Assembly (NCBI GenBank): GCA_026184295.1
Contig: JAHCJK010000053.1
Coordinates: 1-32,782, forward strand
Length of the DNA stretch: 32,782 nt
DNA from: Planctomycetota bacterium
GTDB taxonomy: Bacteria; Planctomycetota; SZUA-567; H5-PLA8
Direction: 5' to 3'
Made by a program: the position numbers and the translations under genes. Under the pieces are notes generated by a model that did not search any database, was not told the DNA's origin, and saw only the letters and a program-made list of their open reading frames with translations. Within the stretch, counting starts at the first letter, position 1. Each line of letters opens with the position of its first letter. Below are positions 23,964 through 32,605 of the stretch, piece by piece.

Positions 23964-24000
23964 AACGAATTAAGAACGTCCGATTCGTTGAAAAACGAAA
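23964..24000. promoter_or_regulatory. Three alternating AACGAA motifs before the zinc-ribbon gene
   Basis: AACGAAT (23964-23970), its exact complement ATTCGTT (23983-23989) and AACGAAA (23994-24000) follow in close order. The middle copy can pair with either neighbour: a 7-bp stem with the left copy, or a 6-bp stem with GAAA loop with the right copy. This could be an operator or two competing RNA hairpins. The stretch is AT-rich compared with its surroundings. Confidence 0.35.
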
Positions 24001-24034
24001 TAAAGCGGCCGGCCTCTCTCCCGGACTCAACGGC

Positions 24035-25483
24035 ATGCAAATCGTCTTCTGCGAACGCTGCGGGAAGCGCATCAGCCCTAGCGACCTCGAAAGCGGCCGC
24101 TGCAAGCGCGACGACCTGCTGGCGTGGTGCCCGCCCTGTTCGCAGGCGATGGGGCTCGCGTCCAAGCCCGCCGTCGCGCAGGTCGTCGCGGCTCCGGTGG
24201 CCCAGGCCCCGCAGGGCGTGGCGCAGGTGAGCGGCGCGCAGGCCCAGGCGATGGCGCGGCGTCCTTCGGGCGGCCGCCCCTCGATGATGGCCCCGCCGCC
24301 CGAAGAAGTGATGCAGGGCCGCAGACCCACGACCGGCGCGCAGACTCGTCCGAGCACCAGTTCGAACCGCGTGCTCTCGAATTCGGCCACCGCGACGATG
24401 CCGAGCGTGCGCAAGCCCGCGCCCAAGGCCACCACCGTCCGCCGCGCGACGCCCAGTTCCGGGCCGTCTTCGGTCTCGGCGCGCGAAAAAGGCGGCGAGC
24501 CGCCCCCGGCGCGCGACCTGACCATGATCTACATCGGCGCGGGCGCGGCGCTCCTGATCGTCGGCGTGCTCGCCAGCCTGATGCTGCTGAAGAAGGACGC
24601 CCCGCCGCCCGCGCAGCACACGGCCATCACCGAAAAGAAGACCGAACCCGAGCCCGCGAAGAATCCCTGGCAGCCGGAAAAGACCGTCGAACGCACCGGG
24701 CCGGTCTCGGCCAAGACGCCGCCGAAGCGCGACACGAACGAGATTCCGGTCATCCGCCCCACCGACACCACGACCGTCAAGACGCCCGATCCGGTCAAGC
24801 CCGTGCCCAAGAGCGACGAAGGCGCCGTTCCGGACGATGTCCCCAAGGCGTGGGTGGATGCGCCCGCGAAAGCGCCCGAGATCGACGGGGTGCTCGACGA
24901 CGCCTGCTGGGCCGCGGCGAAGGAGTACACGCTCGAATTCATCGAAGGCAAGGTGGGCCGCCCGCTGGGCAAGAGCACCGTGAAGTTCGCCGCAACCGAG
25001 AAGACGCTCTACCTCGCGGCGCACTTCGAAGAACCGGAGATGGCCAGCGTCCCGATGCCGGTCAAGGCCAAGGACTCCGACGCCTGGGCCGACGACTGCA
25101 TCGAGATCTTCCTGCTGCCGGGCAAGGACGCGACCAAGGATTACTACCAGTGGATCGTCAGCGTCTCCAACTGCATCTGGGACGGCATGAAGGTGGGCAG
25201 CATCACCAACCCCGGCCAGTGGGACGCCGAGGGCATCGTGCACAAGATCAAGATCGGCAAGGACGCCTGGGACGTCGAGGTCGCGATTCCCTTCGCGAGC
25301 ATCCCCGGGGCCGCGGGCAATCCGTACATGCGCTTCAACGTCACGCGCAACCGCCCCAAGGTCGAAGGCCTGACGCGCCCGGAAGAGTACAGTTCCTGGT
25401 CGATCCTGCGGCGCGCTTCCACGCACACGCCCGCGCGCTTCGGGCTGCTCTCGTTCAAGGCCCTGGGCGGCAAGCAGCCGTAG
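24035..25483 (+). CDS. Zinc-ribbon, single-TM protein with C-terminal CBM9-like domain
   Basis: The 482-residue protein has four parts. Residues 1-38 are a zinc ribbon (Cys6, Cys9, Cys32, Cys35). About 41-160 is a Ala/Pro/Ser/Arg-rich linker. About 164-186 is a single membrane helix (MIYIGAGAALLIVGVLASLM), putting the ribbon inside and the rest outside. After a Lys/Pro/Thr-rich spacer, about 273-478 is a CBM9-type beta-sandwich, marked by IDGVLDDACW near 283, then DSDAWADDCIEIFL, YYQWIVSVSN, and ending with FGLLSF. CBM9 relatives bind sugar chain ends in hydrolases, but others have no known ligand. No strong Shine-Dalgarno is seen. It stands alone and converges with the DUF4340 gene with 3 bp between stops. 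Confidence 0.85.
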   Translation: MQIVFCERCGKRISPSDLESGRCKRDDLLAWCPPCSQAMGLASKPAVAQVVAAPVAQAPQGVAQVSGAQAQAMARRPSGGRPSMMAPPPEEVMQGRRPTTGAQTRPSTSSNRVLSNSATATMPSVRKPAPKATTVRRATPSSGPSSVSAREKGGEPPPARDLTMIYIGAGAALLIVGVLASLMLLKKDAPPPAQHTAITEKKTEPEPAKNPWQPEKTVERTGPVSAKTPPKRDTNEIPVIRPTDTTTVKTPDPVKPVPKSDEGAVPDDVPKAWVDAPAKAPEIDGVLDDACWAAAKEYTLEFIEGKVGRPLGKSTVKFAATEKTLYLAAHFEEPEMASVPMPVKAKDSDAWADDCIEIFLLPGKDATKDYYQWIVSVSNCIWDGMKVGSITNPGQWDAEGIVHKIKIGKDAWDVEVAIPFASIPGAAGNPYMRFNVTRNRPKVEGLTRPEEYSSWSILRRASTHTPARFGLLSFKALGGKQP

Positions 25484-25486
25484 GCG

Positions 25487-26134
25487 TCAGCGGTCTTCTT
25501 CCTGCGGCGGCGGCTGCGGGGTATTCATGAAATCCGGCAGGTGCGGCAGTTCGGGCGCCTGTTCGTCCGCGTGCGCCGCCGGCTGGTGCTTCTTCAGGAA
25601 CTGTTCGGCCGGCACGGCCAGCGGCGCGGAAAAGCCCGGGTCCATCAGCCCCACGCGCGCGTCGCCTTCTTTCATCGCGTAGACGCGGCTGTAGAGGTTG
25701 GAGATTTTGCCGGCCAGGATCGTGCCGCGGCCCTGCGGGTGGATCAGCGTCAGGCGCGTGGCCGTCGCGCCGAGCCCGTACGGTTCCAGGTCCTTGCCGG
25801 CCTCGACCAGATTGCTGGGCCACATCGAGGTGCCCAGTTCCATCAGCCCTTCGACGCGCGTCGCGTCGGCCTCGCCCTGCAGCGGCTCGAGCATGCGCCA
25901 AGCCTTGCCGTCTTTCTCGAAGACCAGCGTCTCGCGCGTCAGCGGCCCGGCCGGATGCGGAATCTCGCGGCGAATCTCGATGCGCGTGACCTCCTTGACG
26001 GGAAAATCGCGCAGCAGCGGCCAGGCGAAGCTCTCTTCGTCCAGCTTCGGCTTGGTGTTCATGTCGTAGACGGCCCAGCCGCCCAGGGCCAGCGCCAGCG
26101 CGAGCAGGATCAGGGTCGTCTTGCCGGGGCTCAT
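25487..26134 (-). CDS. DUF4340-type membrane-anchored protein of the Gld-like ABC module
   Basis: The 215-residue product has one N-terminal membrane helix (residues 6-22, TTLILLALALALGGWAV) and a periplasmic beta-rich domain (VTRIEIRREIPH, ETLVFEKDGKAWRMLEPLQGEAD quoted in part, ATRVEGLMELGTSMW, GRGTILAGKI), which matches DUF4340 proteins. These are commonly encoded after GldG-type genes. Their exact role is unknown. The tail is Pro/Glu rich. The ATG is 1 bp downstream of the gldG-like stop, so it is the last gene of the four-gene operon. Confidence 0.8.
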   Translation of the reverse strand: MSPGKTTLILLALALALGGWAVYDMNTKPKLDEESFAWPLLRDFPVKEVTRIEIRREIPHPAGPLTRETLVFEKDGKAWRMLEPLQGEADATRVEGLMELGTSMWPSNLVEAGKDLEPYGLGATATRLTLIHPQGRGTILAGKISNLYSRVYAMKEGDARVGLMDPGFSAPLAVPAEQFLKKHQPAAHADEQAPELPHLPDFMNTPQPPPQEEDR

Positions 26135-26135
26135 C

Positions 26136-27938
26136 TCAGTTCCTGCGGCTGGTCGCGATGATCAGCCCGAGGAAGACGGCCAGCGCCGGCAGGCCCAGCA
26201 CCAGGATCACCGAGAGCACGCGCCCGGCCCCGTCTTCCAGCTTGGCCACGCGCACCTGCGGGTCGCGCGGCGGAATCTCGCTCACCAGTTCGTCCTCGCC
26301 CGCGGCCCAGCGCAGCGCGGCGAGCAGGAACAGCGCGTTGCCGGGGTAGTTGATGAGCGTCTTGTCGAGCGCCGCCGAGGAACTGGCCAGCACCAGGATG
26401 CGCGCGCCTTTGTGCTCGGCCCTGGCCTGGTCGCCCGGGTCGGGGATCGAACTGGCCATCGCCAGGGTCAGCGGCCCCTTGATGCTGTCGCCTTCGGCCT
26501 GCGTGCGCTGCTTCTCGGCCGTGACCGGATCGGCCCAGCACATCATCTCGCGCGACTGGTACGGCGGCGAGACCAGCAGCGCCTCCGTGCGGTAGCCGTC
26601 CTGCTTCGGCTGGTCCGACTGGAGCACGCAGGGCAGCGTGAAGATCATCGCCTGTTTGTGCATGGCCAGCGTCACCAGCAGCGCCGACTTCGAGCCCGTC
26701 GGCGGGAAGCCCGGCACCTGCGGGATCACGATCGATTCGCCCAGCGTCGAGGGCTTGAAGCCGCGCGCGGCGTAGTCCTGCCGCAGCACGATCCCGTATT
26801 CGGCCAGCAGCGGCGCGAGCCCGCAGGGTTCGCCCGCCTGGCCCGGCAGCTTGGGCAGCACGGGGTCGGCGAAGAGCACCAGGCTGCCGCCGCGCTTCAG
26901 GTGCCCGCGGAGCTGCTCGATGGCCTCCGGCGCGAAGGCCTGCTTGGGCCCGGCGATCACCACCGCGCTCAGGTCTTCGGGCAGCTTCTCGGCGCCCAGC
27001 GCGATCTCGCGCGCGTCCACGTTCTCGCGGCGCAGCAGGTCGGCGATCTGCTTGGTGTCGTCCGGCGGGGCCTCGCCCTGGCCCTGCACGATCGCGACGG
27101 TCTTGCGCTTCGGCTTCAGCAGCGTGCGCATCGCGGCGGTGAAGACGCGTTCGGCCTGGAACTCGGCCTTGCGGTTCACGCCCCGCGCGAACCCGACGCC
27201 GTGCATGTCGGCCTCGGTGATCAGCTTCGACTTGTCGCCCGAGAGAAAGACCACGCCTTCCAGCGCGTCGGAGGTGAAGGTGCGCACGCCCATGCGCTTG
27301 CCCAGCGCGTCGGCGTCCTGGGGGTTCTTCAGCAGGTTGATGACGCTGTAGCGGAACTTCCCCGGCGCGACCGCGCCGGCCTCGGTCTCGTACTCCTTCA
27401 GGATCGTTTCCACGCGCGCGCGGTAGCCGTTCGGGCCCAGCACCTTTTCGCGGTCGGGGTCGGCGGCGGCCGGGTCCTCGCCCTGGATGAAGACCGCCTC
27501 GATCCCCTCGGGGGCCTCGCGCAGCAGTTCCAGCGTCTTCAGCGACTCGCCCGCCAGCCGGTTGAGCTTGTCGGTGGTGAAGTCGAAGCGGGTGTAAAAG
27601 CGGTAGCCGAAGGCGTACAGCAGCGCCATCAGGATCACGAGCGCGATCGCGCCCTGCACCAGCCCGTTCACCATCACCTTGAAGCGCGGCGAACGGATCG
27701 TCTCCAGGAATTCCTCGCGGCAGACGAAGATCGCGAGCGCCAGCGCCGTCGCCATCGCGATGCCCGGCACCAGCGCGTACTCGTCGAAGAAGCTGTCGCG
27801 CGCCATCGAGACGAACAGGTTGACCATGATCCCGAAGCAGCAGAAGGACCCGATCAGGCGGAAGAGTTTCACCGCCGTCGAGACCGGACGCGTGCCCTGC
27901 CCGGGCGCGCGGCCTTCGGGGGGCGCGTTCACTTCCAT
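26136..27938 (-). CDS. GldG family ABC auxiliary membrane protein
   Basis: The 600-residue protein has three N-terminal hydrophobic segments (about residues 28-46, 57-73 and 92-112), a long periplasmic region of the GldG/ABC-auxiliary type (FDFTTDKLNRLAGES, a TVAIVQGQGE segment, then DLSAVVIAGPKQAFAPEAIEQLRG and GGSLVLFADP, given in parts) and a C-terminal helix (about 577-595). Such proteins work with ABC-2 ATPase/permease pairs, best known in gliding motility of Bacteroidota but widespread in non-gliders. The start at 27938 overlaps the permease end by 10 bp with GGAG upstream. Gliding itself is not implied. Confidence 0.85.
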   Translation of the reverse strand: MEVNAPPEGRAPGQGTRPVSTAVKLFRLIGSFCCFGIMVNLFVSMARDSFFDEYALVPGIAMATALALAIFVCREEFLETIRSPRFKVMVNGLVQGAIALVILMALLYAFGYRFYTRFDFTTDKLNRLAGESLKTLELLREAPEGIEAVFIQGEDPAAADPDREKVLGPNGYRARVETILKEYETEAGAVAPGKFRYSVINLLKNPQDADALGKRMGVRTFTSDALEGVVFLSGDKSKLITEADMHGVGFARGVNRKAEFQAERVFTAAMRTLLKPKRKTVAIVQGQGEAPPDDTKQIADLLRRENVDAREIALGAEKLPEDLSAVVIAGPKQAFAPEAIEQLRGHLKRGGSLVLFADPVLPKLPGQAGEPCGLAPLLAEYGIVLRQDYAARGFKPSTLGESIVIPQVPGFPPTGSKSALLVTLAMHKQAMIFTLPCVLQSDQPKQDGYRTEALLVSPPYQSREMMCWADPVTAEKQRTQAEGDSIKGPLTLAMASSIPDPGDQARAEHKGARILVLASSSAALDKTLINYPGNALFLLAALRWAAGEDELVSEIPPRDPQVRVAKLEDGAGRVLSVILVLGLPALAVFLGLIIATSRRN

Positions 27939-28660
27939 TTGCGCGACTCCAGGACCCGCGTGGTCAGGAAGAGGAAAAACGCCGTCGTGAAGACGAAGTA
28001 GCTCAGGTCGCGCGTGTCGAGCGAGCCGTTCAGGAAGCCCTTGAAGTGCTGGAACGGCATCAGAAACGTGAAGATCTGCTGCGACAGCCCCGGGCGGACG
28101 ACCGGCGGCGGCGCCGACGCGAAGTGCGTCGTCAGCACCGCCAGCCCGCCGATGAACGAGGTCAGCGCCGCGAGAATGGGGGTCTCGAAAAACGCCGAGA
28201 CGAAGAGCCCGAACGAGAGGAACAGCCCCGCGATCAGCAGCATGCCCAGGTACCCCGTGACGAACGTGCCCCAGTCGATCCCGCCGTCGTAACAGAAGCG
28301 CATGACCCCGACGTGCACGGCTGTCAGCCCCATCAGCGAGGCGTAAAAGGCCATCACGCCCAGGAACTTCGAGAGCACCACCTCCAGGTCGCTCACCGGC
28401 GCGGTGAGCAGCATCTCCAGCGTCCCGAGGCGCCGCTCTTCGCTCAGCAGCCGCATCGTCAGCACCGGCGCGAGCAGCACCGGCAGGATGTAGCCGAAGG
28501 GATCGATCAGCGTCGCCACGTCCACCAGGCGCGTGAGCATGAAGCGCACCGTGAACATCAGCCCGATCAGGAACAGGAACATCGCCGCCGTCCCCGCCGC
28601 CAGCGGCGAGACGTAGACGCTCAGGAGTTCGCGCCGGGTCAGCGCGGCGAGGTTTTTCAT
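27929..28660 (-). CDS. ABC-2 type permease, GldF-like
   Basis: The 243-residue product has six hydrophobic segments typical of ABC-2 permeases, beginning MKNLAALTRRELLSVYVSP and including LSEERRLGTLEMLLTAPVSD, the family-typical cytoplasmic stretch between helices 2 and 3. It pairs with the upstream ATPase, whose stop overlaps the permease ATG as ATGA. It shares a 10-bp overlap with the GldG-like gene. The open frame runs upstream to 29023 as a shadow of the ATPase gene. Substrate is unknown. Confidence 0.9.
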   Translation of the reverse strand: MKNLAALTRRELLSVYVSPLAAGTAAMFLFLIGLMFTVRFMLTRLVDVATLIDPFGYILPVLLAPVLTMRLLSEERRLGTLEMLLTAPVSDLEVVLSKFLGVMAFYASLMGLTAVHVGVMRFCYDGGIDWGTFVTGYLGMLLIAGLFLSFGLFVSAFFETPILAALTSFIGGLAVLTTHFASAPPPVVRPGLSQQIFTFLMPFQHFKGFLNGSLDTRDLSYFVFTTAFFLFLTTRVLESRKWK

Positions 28661-29613
28661 GCCTCCTCCTGCGTCGCGCGGGCGAAGACTTCGTCGAGGG
28701 AGAGGACCTTGCGGCGGAGTTCCAGCAGTTGCCAGCCCGCGTCCTTCTTCCCGGCCAGCAGTTCGGTCAGGTCCGCGCGCGGGTCGCGGCCGTCGCGCGG
28801 GTCCAGTTCGAAGACCGCGTGCGCGGGCTCGCCGGAGGATTCCTCGTTCCCCTGCGCGGGCAGGATCTTCACGTCCTGCACGCTGGCGAGCTGCCGCAGC
28901 GCGCCCAGCACGTTGTCTTTGGGCCCGGCGATCGAGGCCAGGTAACGCCGCACCGAGCGCAGCTTGGCCACGTGCTCGTCGGGGACGATGCGCCCGTTGT
29001 GGATGATGATGACGCGCGAGCACGTCGATTCGACTTCGGAGAGGATGTGCGTCGAGAGCAGGACGGTGTGTTCCTTGCCCAGTTCCAGCAGCAGCTCGCG
29101 CACTTCGGCGCGCTGGATCGGGTCGAGCCCGCTGGTGGGCTCGTCCATGATCATGATCTTCGGCGGCCCGATGATCGCGTCGGCCAGGCCCACGCGCTGG
29201 CGGTAGCCGCGCGAGAGCGTCCCGATCGTCTGGCGCAGGCGGTCCTCAACCTTGCAGCTTCGCGCGACCCGTTCGACCTCGCCGCCGACCCGCGCCCGCG
29301 CGATGCCTTTGATGCGCGCGCGGAAGGCCAGGTACTCGCGCACCCGCAGTTCGGGGTACAGCGGCACGTTTTCCGGCAGGTAGCCGATGTTCCGGCGCAC
29401 CTCGTCCGGCTGCTTGTAGCAGTCGAAGCCCGCCACCGAGGCCTTGCCCGAAGTCGCCGGGTGGAAGCAGGAGAGAATCCGCATCGTCGTCGTCTTCCCG
29501 GCGCCGTTGACGCCCAGAAAGCCGACGACTTCCCCCGCGCTCACGCGAAACGTGAGTTCGTCGATGGCGGTGTAATCGCCGAAGCGTTTGGTTAGTTTTT
29601 CGGCCTCGATCAT
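28657..29613 (-). CDS. ABC transporter ATPase, GldA/NatA-like
   Basis: The 318-residue ATPase has Walker A GVNGAGKTT (34-42), signature LSRGYRQR (133-140), Walker B IMIMDEPTSGLDP with Glu158, and the H-loop STHIL. An extra C-terminal domain of about 95 residues follows the core, as in GldA/NatA-like exporters. It opens the four-gene operon with the ABC-2 permease, GldG-like and DUF4340 proteins. The ATG at 29613 has only a weak ribosome-binding site. The 149 bp upstream to the LacI stop carry no obvious strong promoter. Confidence 0.93.
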   Translation of the reverse strand: MIEAEKLTKRFGDYTAIDELTFRVSAGEVVGFLGVNGAGKTTTMRILSCFHPATSGKASVAGFDCYKQPDEVRRNIGYLPENVPLYPELRVREYLAFRARIKGIARARVGGEVERVARSCKVEDRLRQTIGTLSRGYRQRVGLADAIIGPPKIMIMDEPTSGLDPIQRAEVRELLLELGKEHTVLLSTHILSEVESTCSRVIIIHNGRIVPDEHVAKLRSVRRYLASIAGPKDNVLGALRQLASVQDVKILPAQGNEESSGEPAHAVFELDPRDGRDPRADLTELLAGKKDAGWQLLELRRKVLSLDEVFARATQEEA

Positions 29614-29762
29614 GCGATCCGGCGCACGCTCTCGAATAGGTTGTTAGCCTCTTTTAGGCCAACGGCCTCCCCGAAACAACCGCAGACACGGCCTTCGGGA
29701 AGGAGACGCCCCGCCCGGCGGCGCCTTCAAGTGGTTTCGGAACGCGCGATTCGGACAGGTTT

Positions 29763-30788
29763 TCAGGTGGAAGCGCGGACGATCAGGCCGCCCGCGACCG
29801 CGGTCTCGCGCGGGGGCTGCGTGGGATCGGCGATCAGTTCGGCCAGGCGTTTCATGGCCGTGCGCCCCAGGGTCGCGCCGGGCGCACCGTGCGTCGTGAT
29901 CGGCACCGCGGCCGTCGCGCCCATGCTGTTGTTCACCGTGCTGGCGATGGCCACGTCCCGCGGGACCTTCAGGCCCAGGCCCAGCGCGGCCTGCAGCGCC
30001 GCCACCGCCAGGTCGTCGCCGTCGCAGATCAGCGCCGTGGGGCGTTCGCCCGCCGGGCGGCTCAGGATTTCCATCGCCACGCGCGAGGCCGCGCCGTCGA
30101 AAGGTTCCCCCGCGCCGACCCACTCCGGACGGGTGGCCATGCCGTAGTTCGCCGCGCCGCGCGCCAGCCGAGAGACGGCCTCGCCCGGCGCCATCTCGAA
30201 CGTGGGCCCGAAGGCGATGCGCCCGAGCGTGCGGTGCCCGCGCTCGGCCAGGTGTTCGAAGAGGTCGTGCCAGGGGTCGCCGCCCGTGCGCGTGATGCGG
30301 TCTACCGGTTCGCGCCCATTGTAGACGTGCATCCAGACCAGCGGGCAGCCGAGTTCGCGGAGCGCGCGCACGTCGGCCCCGGCGTCGCGCCCGGCCGATT
30401 CGCGCGTGCCGATCACGATCAGCCCGTCCACCGCGCGGGTCTCGAAGAGGTCCGCGCCGTAGATTTCACCCGGCTTCTCGTAGCGCCGGCCGGCCAGCAC
30501 CAGGTTCAGGCCCACGCGTTCCTGTTCGGCCTGGATGCCGGCGAGAAAATCGGTCAGCACCGCGCTGCTGAAGATCGAACGGCGGAACGGAATCACCAGG
30601 CCCACGGCGTCGGCCTTGCTCGTGCGCAGCCGCCGCGCCAGCAGGTTGGGGCGGTAGCCCAGGTCCAGCACGGCCTGCCGGACGCGTTCGGCGGTCTCGT
30701 GCGTGCCTTTCAGTTTTCCGTTGAGGATATCGCTGGCCGTGGAGAGCGAGACTCCGGCGCGCTTGGCCACGTCCGCGATGGTGGGCAT
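29763..30788 (-). CDS. LacI family transcriptional regulator
   Basis: The 341-residue product has an N-terminal LacI helix-turn-helix (TIADVAKRAGVSLSTASDIL, residues 3-22, then the hinge helix region RPNLLARRLRTSKAD) and a periplasmic-binding-protein-like ligand domain (AVGLVIPFRR, VDGLIVIGTRES, TALICDGDDLAVAALQAA, PRDVAIASTVNN). Recognition-helix residues STASDIL differ from the usual TVSRVLN pattern, so its operator may be unusual. The ATG overlaps the stop of the M14 gene by one base (TGATG), so regulator and peptidase are co-translated. It probably responds to a sugar or similar small ligand and controls its own operon, which is inference. Confidence 0.93.
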   Translation of the reverse strand: MPTIADVAKRAGVSLSTASDILNGKLKGTHETAERVRQAVLDLGYRPNLLARRLRTSKADAVGLVIPFRRSIFSSAVLTDFLAGIQAEQERVGLNLVLAGRRYEKPGEIYGADLFETRAVDGLIVIGTRESAGRDAGADVRALRELGCPLVWMHVYNGREPVDRITRTGGDPWHDLFEHLAERGHRTLGRIAFGPTFEMAPGEAVSRLARGAANYGMATRPEWVGAGEPFDGAASRVAMEILSRPAGERPTALICDGDDLAVAALQAALGLGLKVPRDVAIASTVNNSMGATAAVPITTHGAPGATLGRTAMKRLAELIADPTQPPRETAVAGGLIVRAST

Positions 30789-31912
30789 CAGAGCCTCGGT
30801 TCCAGGTACGCCTTCAGCGCCGCCGCCAGATCGCGCCCGAAAAGCCGCGCGCGCCCGGGCGTGATCTCCACCCCCGAACACGCCGCATACGGGATTTCCA
30901 CGCTGTTTGCAAGCCAGACGCTCGGGAGCGTGCGCGCCCACTTGGCGCACGAACTCAGATGCGGCTCCTTGTCCACGTTCCAGTCCGTGCCGTACGGCAG
31001 GTTGTGGGCCGTGTAGTAGGGCAGGGGCCCGGCGCGAACTTCCTCGAGCCGCCGGCAGTACTCGCTCGTGCGCGCCCAGTGTTCGGCATCGTTGCAGCCG
31101 ACGAAATAAATGTCCTCGTGCCACTTCCCGCGAATCCACGGGCAGTGCAGGTCCATCACCACGCGCAGCTTTTCGCCGCCCCAGGCGGGCACCTGTTCGC
31201 GGATCGCGCCCACCGTCGGGTAGAGGCCCGGCTGGCCCAGGTAGTCGCGGTTGTGGTCGTGCGGGGCGCGGTTCTTCCCCTGGTCGCCGGCCTCGACGCC
31301 GTCCTTATCGACGAAGGGCACGATCCAGCAGGCGAGTTTCTCGCGCAGCCAGCCGCCCAGGGCGTCCTCGCCGAAGTACGCGTCGATAAAGCCCTCGGCC
31401 GCGAAACTCGGCGTGGTCTCGCAGCAGTGGTGCCGCGCCGTCAGCAGCAGGCAGGCCGCCGCGTCTTCCGCGGGCTTGCCCAGCTTCAGCAGTTCGACCG
31501 CGCGGCCCGAACGGTCCGCGCAAAGCGTCTCTTCGGAAAAGAGCGGGCGCCCCCGGTGCTTCGGCAGGAACTCGTGGAGGTTGCGCTCGGTATAGGGGAT
31601 GCCGACGCAGAAGCGGACCTCGTGCGCGTGCGACGGAAACGCGTAGGTGAAGGACTTCTCCTGCACGCATTCGCGCCCGTAAAAGGCCCAGGTCTTTCCG
31701 CCGTCGGTGCTCACGCAGGGCCCGCGCGGCCCCGTGCCGTCGCCGCCGGGGAACTGGAAGCGCACCGTCCGCCCCGCGGCCCCCGCGACGCGGAAGTGCC
31801 AGTAGAACCAGTGGCCCATGGTGTCGCGGACATCGGGGCGGATGTGCGCGGTGTCGCCCTCGATCTGGTCCACGATCACGTTGCCGCCGGGAAAATCGCA
31901 ATCGATATGCAT
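30788..31912 (-). CDS. M14 family zinc carboxypeptidase-like protein (cytosolic carboxypeptidase type)
   Basis: The 374-residue protein has an N-terminal beta domain (about 1-110, with VRFQFPGGDG and VRFCVGIPYTE) like that of AGBL/cytosolic carboxypeptidases and a C-terminal M14 catalytic domain. Zinc ligands appear as His162 and Glu165 (ARHHCCE) and His256 (MDLHCPW). Asn221-Arg222 (DHNRDY) fit the substrate carboxylate site and Glu339 (NSVEIPY) the general base. All residues needed for catalysis seem present. There is no signal peptide. A GAGGGGG stretch lies upstream of the ATG. Location between a discoidin-like gene and a LacI regulator suggests a catabolic or surface-polymer locus more than protein processing, and the substrate is unknown. 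Confidence 0.85.
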   Translation of the reverse strand: MHIDCDFPGGNVIVDQIEGDTAHIRPDVRDTMGHWFYWHFRVAGAAGRTVRFQFPGGDGTGPRGPCVSTDGGKTWAFYGRECVQEKSFTYAFPSHAHEVRFCVGIPYTERNLHEFLPKHRGRPLFSEETLCADRSGRAVELLKLGKPAEDAAACLLLTARHHCCETTPSFAAEGFIDAYFGEDALGGWLREKLACWIVPFVDKDGVEAGDQGKNRAPHDHNRDYLGQPGLYPTVGAIREQVPAWGGEKLRVVMDLHCPWIRGKWHEDIYFVGCNDAEHWARTSEYCRRLEEVRAGPLPYYTAHNLPYGTDWNVDKEPHLSSCAKWARTLPSVWLANSVEIPYAACSGVEITPGRARLFGRDLAAALKAYLEPRL

Positions 31913-31936
31913 GGGTCCGGCCCCCTCGCGCCCGGT

Positions 31937-32605
31937 TCAGCTCGTGTACGCGCGCACTTCGTACACCTGCGCGCGCGGCGTGCCGTTGGTCGCGCGCACG
32001 GTCAGGCGCACGGCCTCGGCCTCGACGGGCTGCGCGAGTTCGTGGACGCGGCGGCGCTGGTGGTTGTCGCGGACCTCGGCGACCTTCGTCCACGCGCCCT
32101 TCACGCGCACCTCGACATCGTAGTCCTTCACCAGGTCGGGCTCGACCGCGTGCGGCGCGCGCACCCACGTGTTGGTCAGGTGGCGGTCCAGGTCGGCGTC
32201 GAAGAGGAACTGGAGTTCGCGCAGCGCGGCCGGCTTGGCGAAGGTCACTTCCAGCCACTCCGGTTCGGCGAAGGTCGTCTCCTTGGAAACCCACAGGTTG
32301 GCGCCCTTGAACGGCCGCGGCCAGCCGTTGAGGACGTTCGCCGCGCCGTAGACCTGCGGGTCCTGCGGCAGGCGCACGCACAGGTTCTGTTCGCCGCGCT
32401 GGAAGCCGAAGCGCGAGTGCCGGTTGCTCCAGTTCTTGCCCTTGGTCTCGTCGTTGCCGATGGCGGTCTTCAGGCCCACCAGGCGCTTGGCCGAGGCGTG
32501 CCACTGCACGGCCGGGTTCTTCTTGAGTTCCAGGAGGCACCAGTCGTTTTCGTCGATCTTCGCGTTCACCGGCACGCGCACCCACTGGGTCCCGCCGGCC
32601 TTCAC
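31937..32605 (-). CDS. Discoidin-like beta-sandwich protein or C-terminal part of a split gene
   Basis: From a GTG at 32605 this frame codes 222 residues: a first part with GTQWVRVPVNAKIDENDW and LKKNPAVQWHAS, and a C-terminal beta-sandwich (EWLEVTFAKPAALRELQF to VYEVRAYTS) of the discoidin/F5-8C type. The start looks like the middle of a domain, not a natural N-terminus, and the ribosome-binding site is weak (AAGG). The upstream frame ends in a TGA that overlaps this GTG (GTGA). So it may be the rest of one larger protein split by a frameshift, possibly an FAD-dependent oxidoreductase-type protein, or a truly coupled gene. It ends 24 bp before the M14 gene. Confidence 0.6.
   Translation of the reverse strand: MKAGGTQWVRVPVNAKIDENDWCLLELKKNPAVQWHASAKRLVGLKTAIGNDETKGKNWSNRHSRFGFQRGEQNLCVRLPQDPQVYGAANVLNGWPRPFKGANLWVSKETTFAEPEWLEVTFAKPAALRELQFLFDADLDRHLTNTWVRAPHAVEPDLVKDYDVEVRVKGAWTKVAEVRDNHQRRRVHELAQPVEAEAVRLTVRATNGTPRAQVYEVRAYTS

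Noticed and set aside
25487..29613. Gliding motility locus
   Set aside because: GldA/F/G-like ABC modules with DUF4340 are widespread in non-gliding bacteria, and no other gld or spr gene is present.
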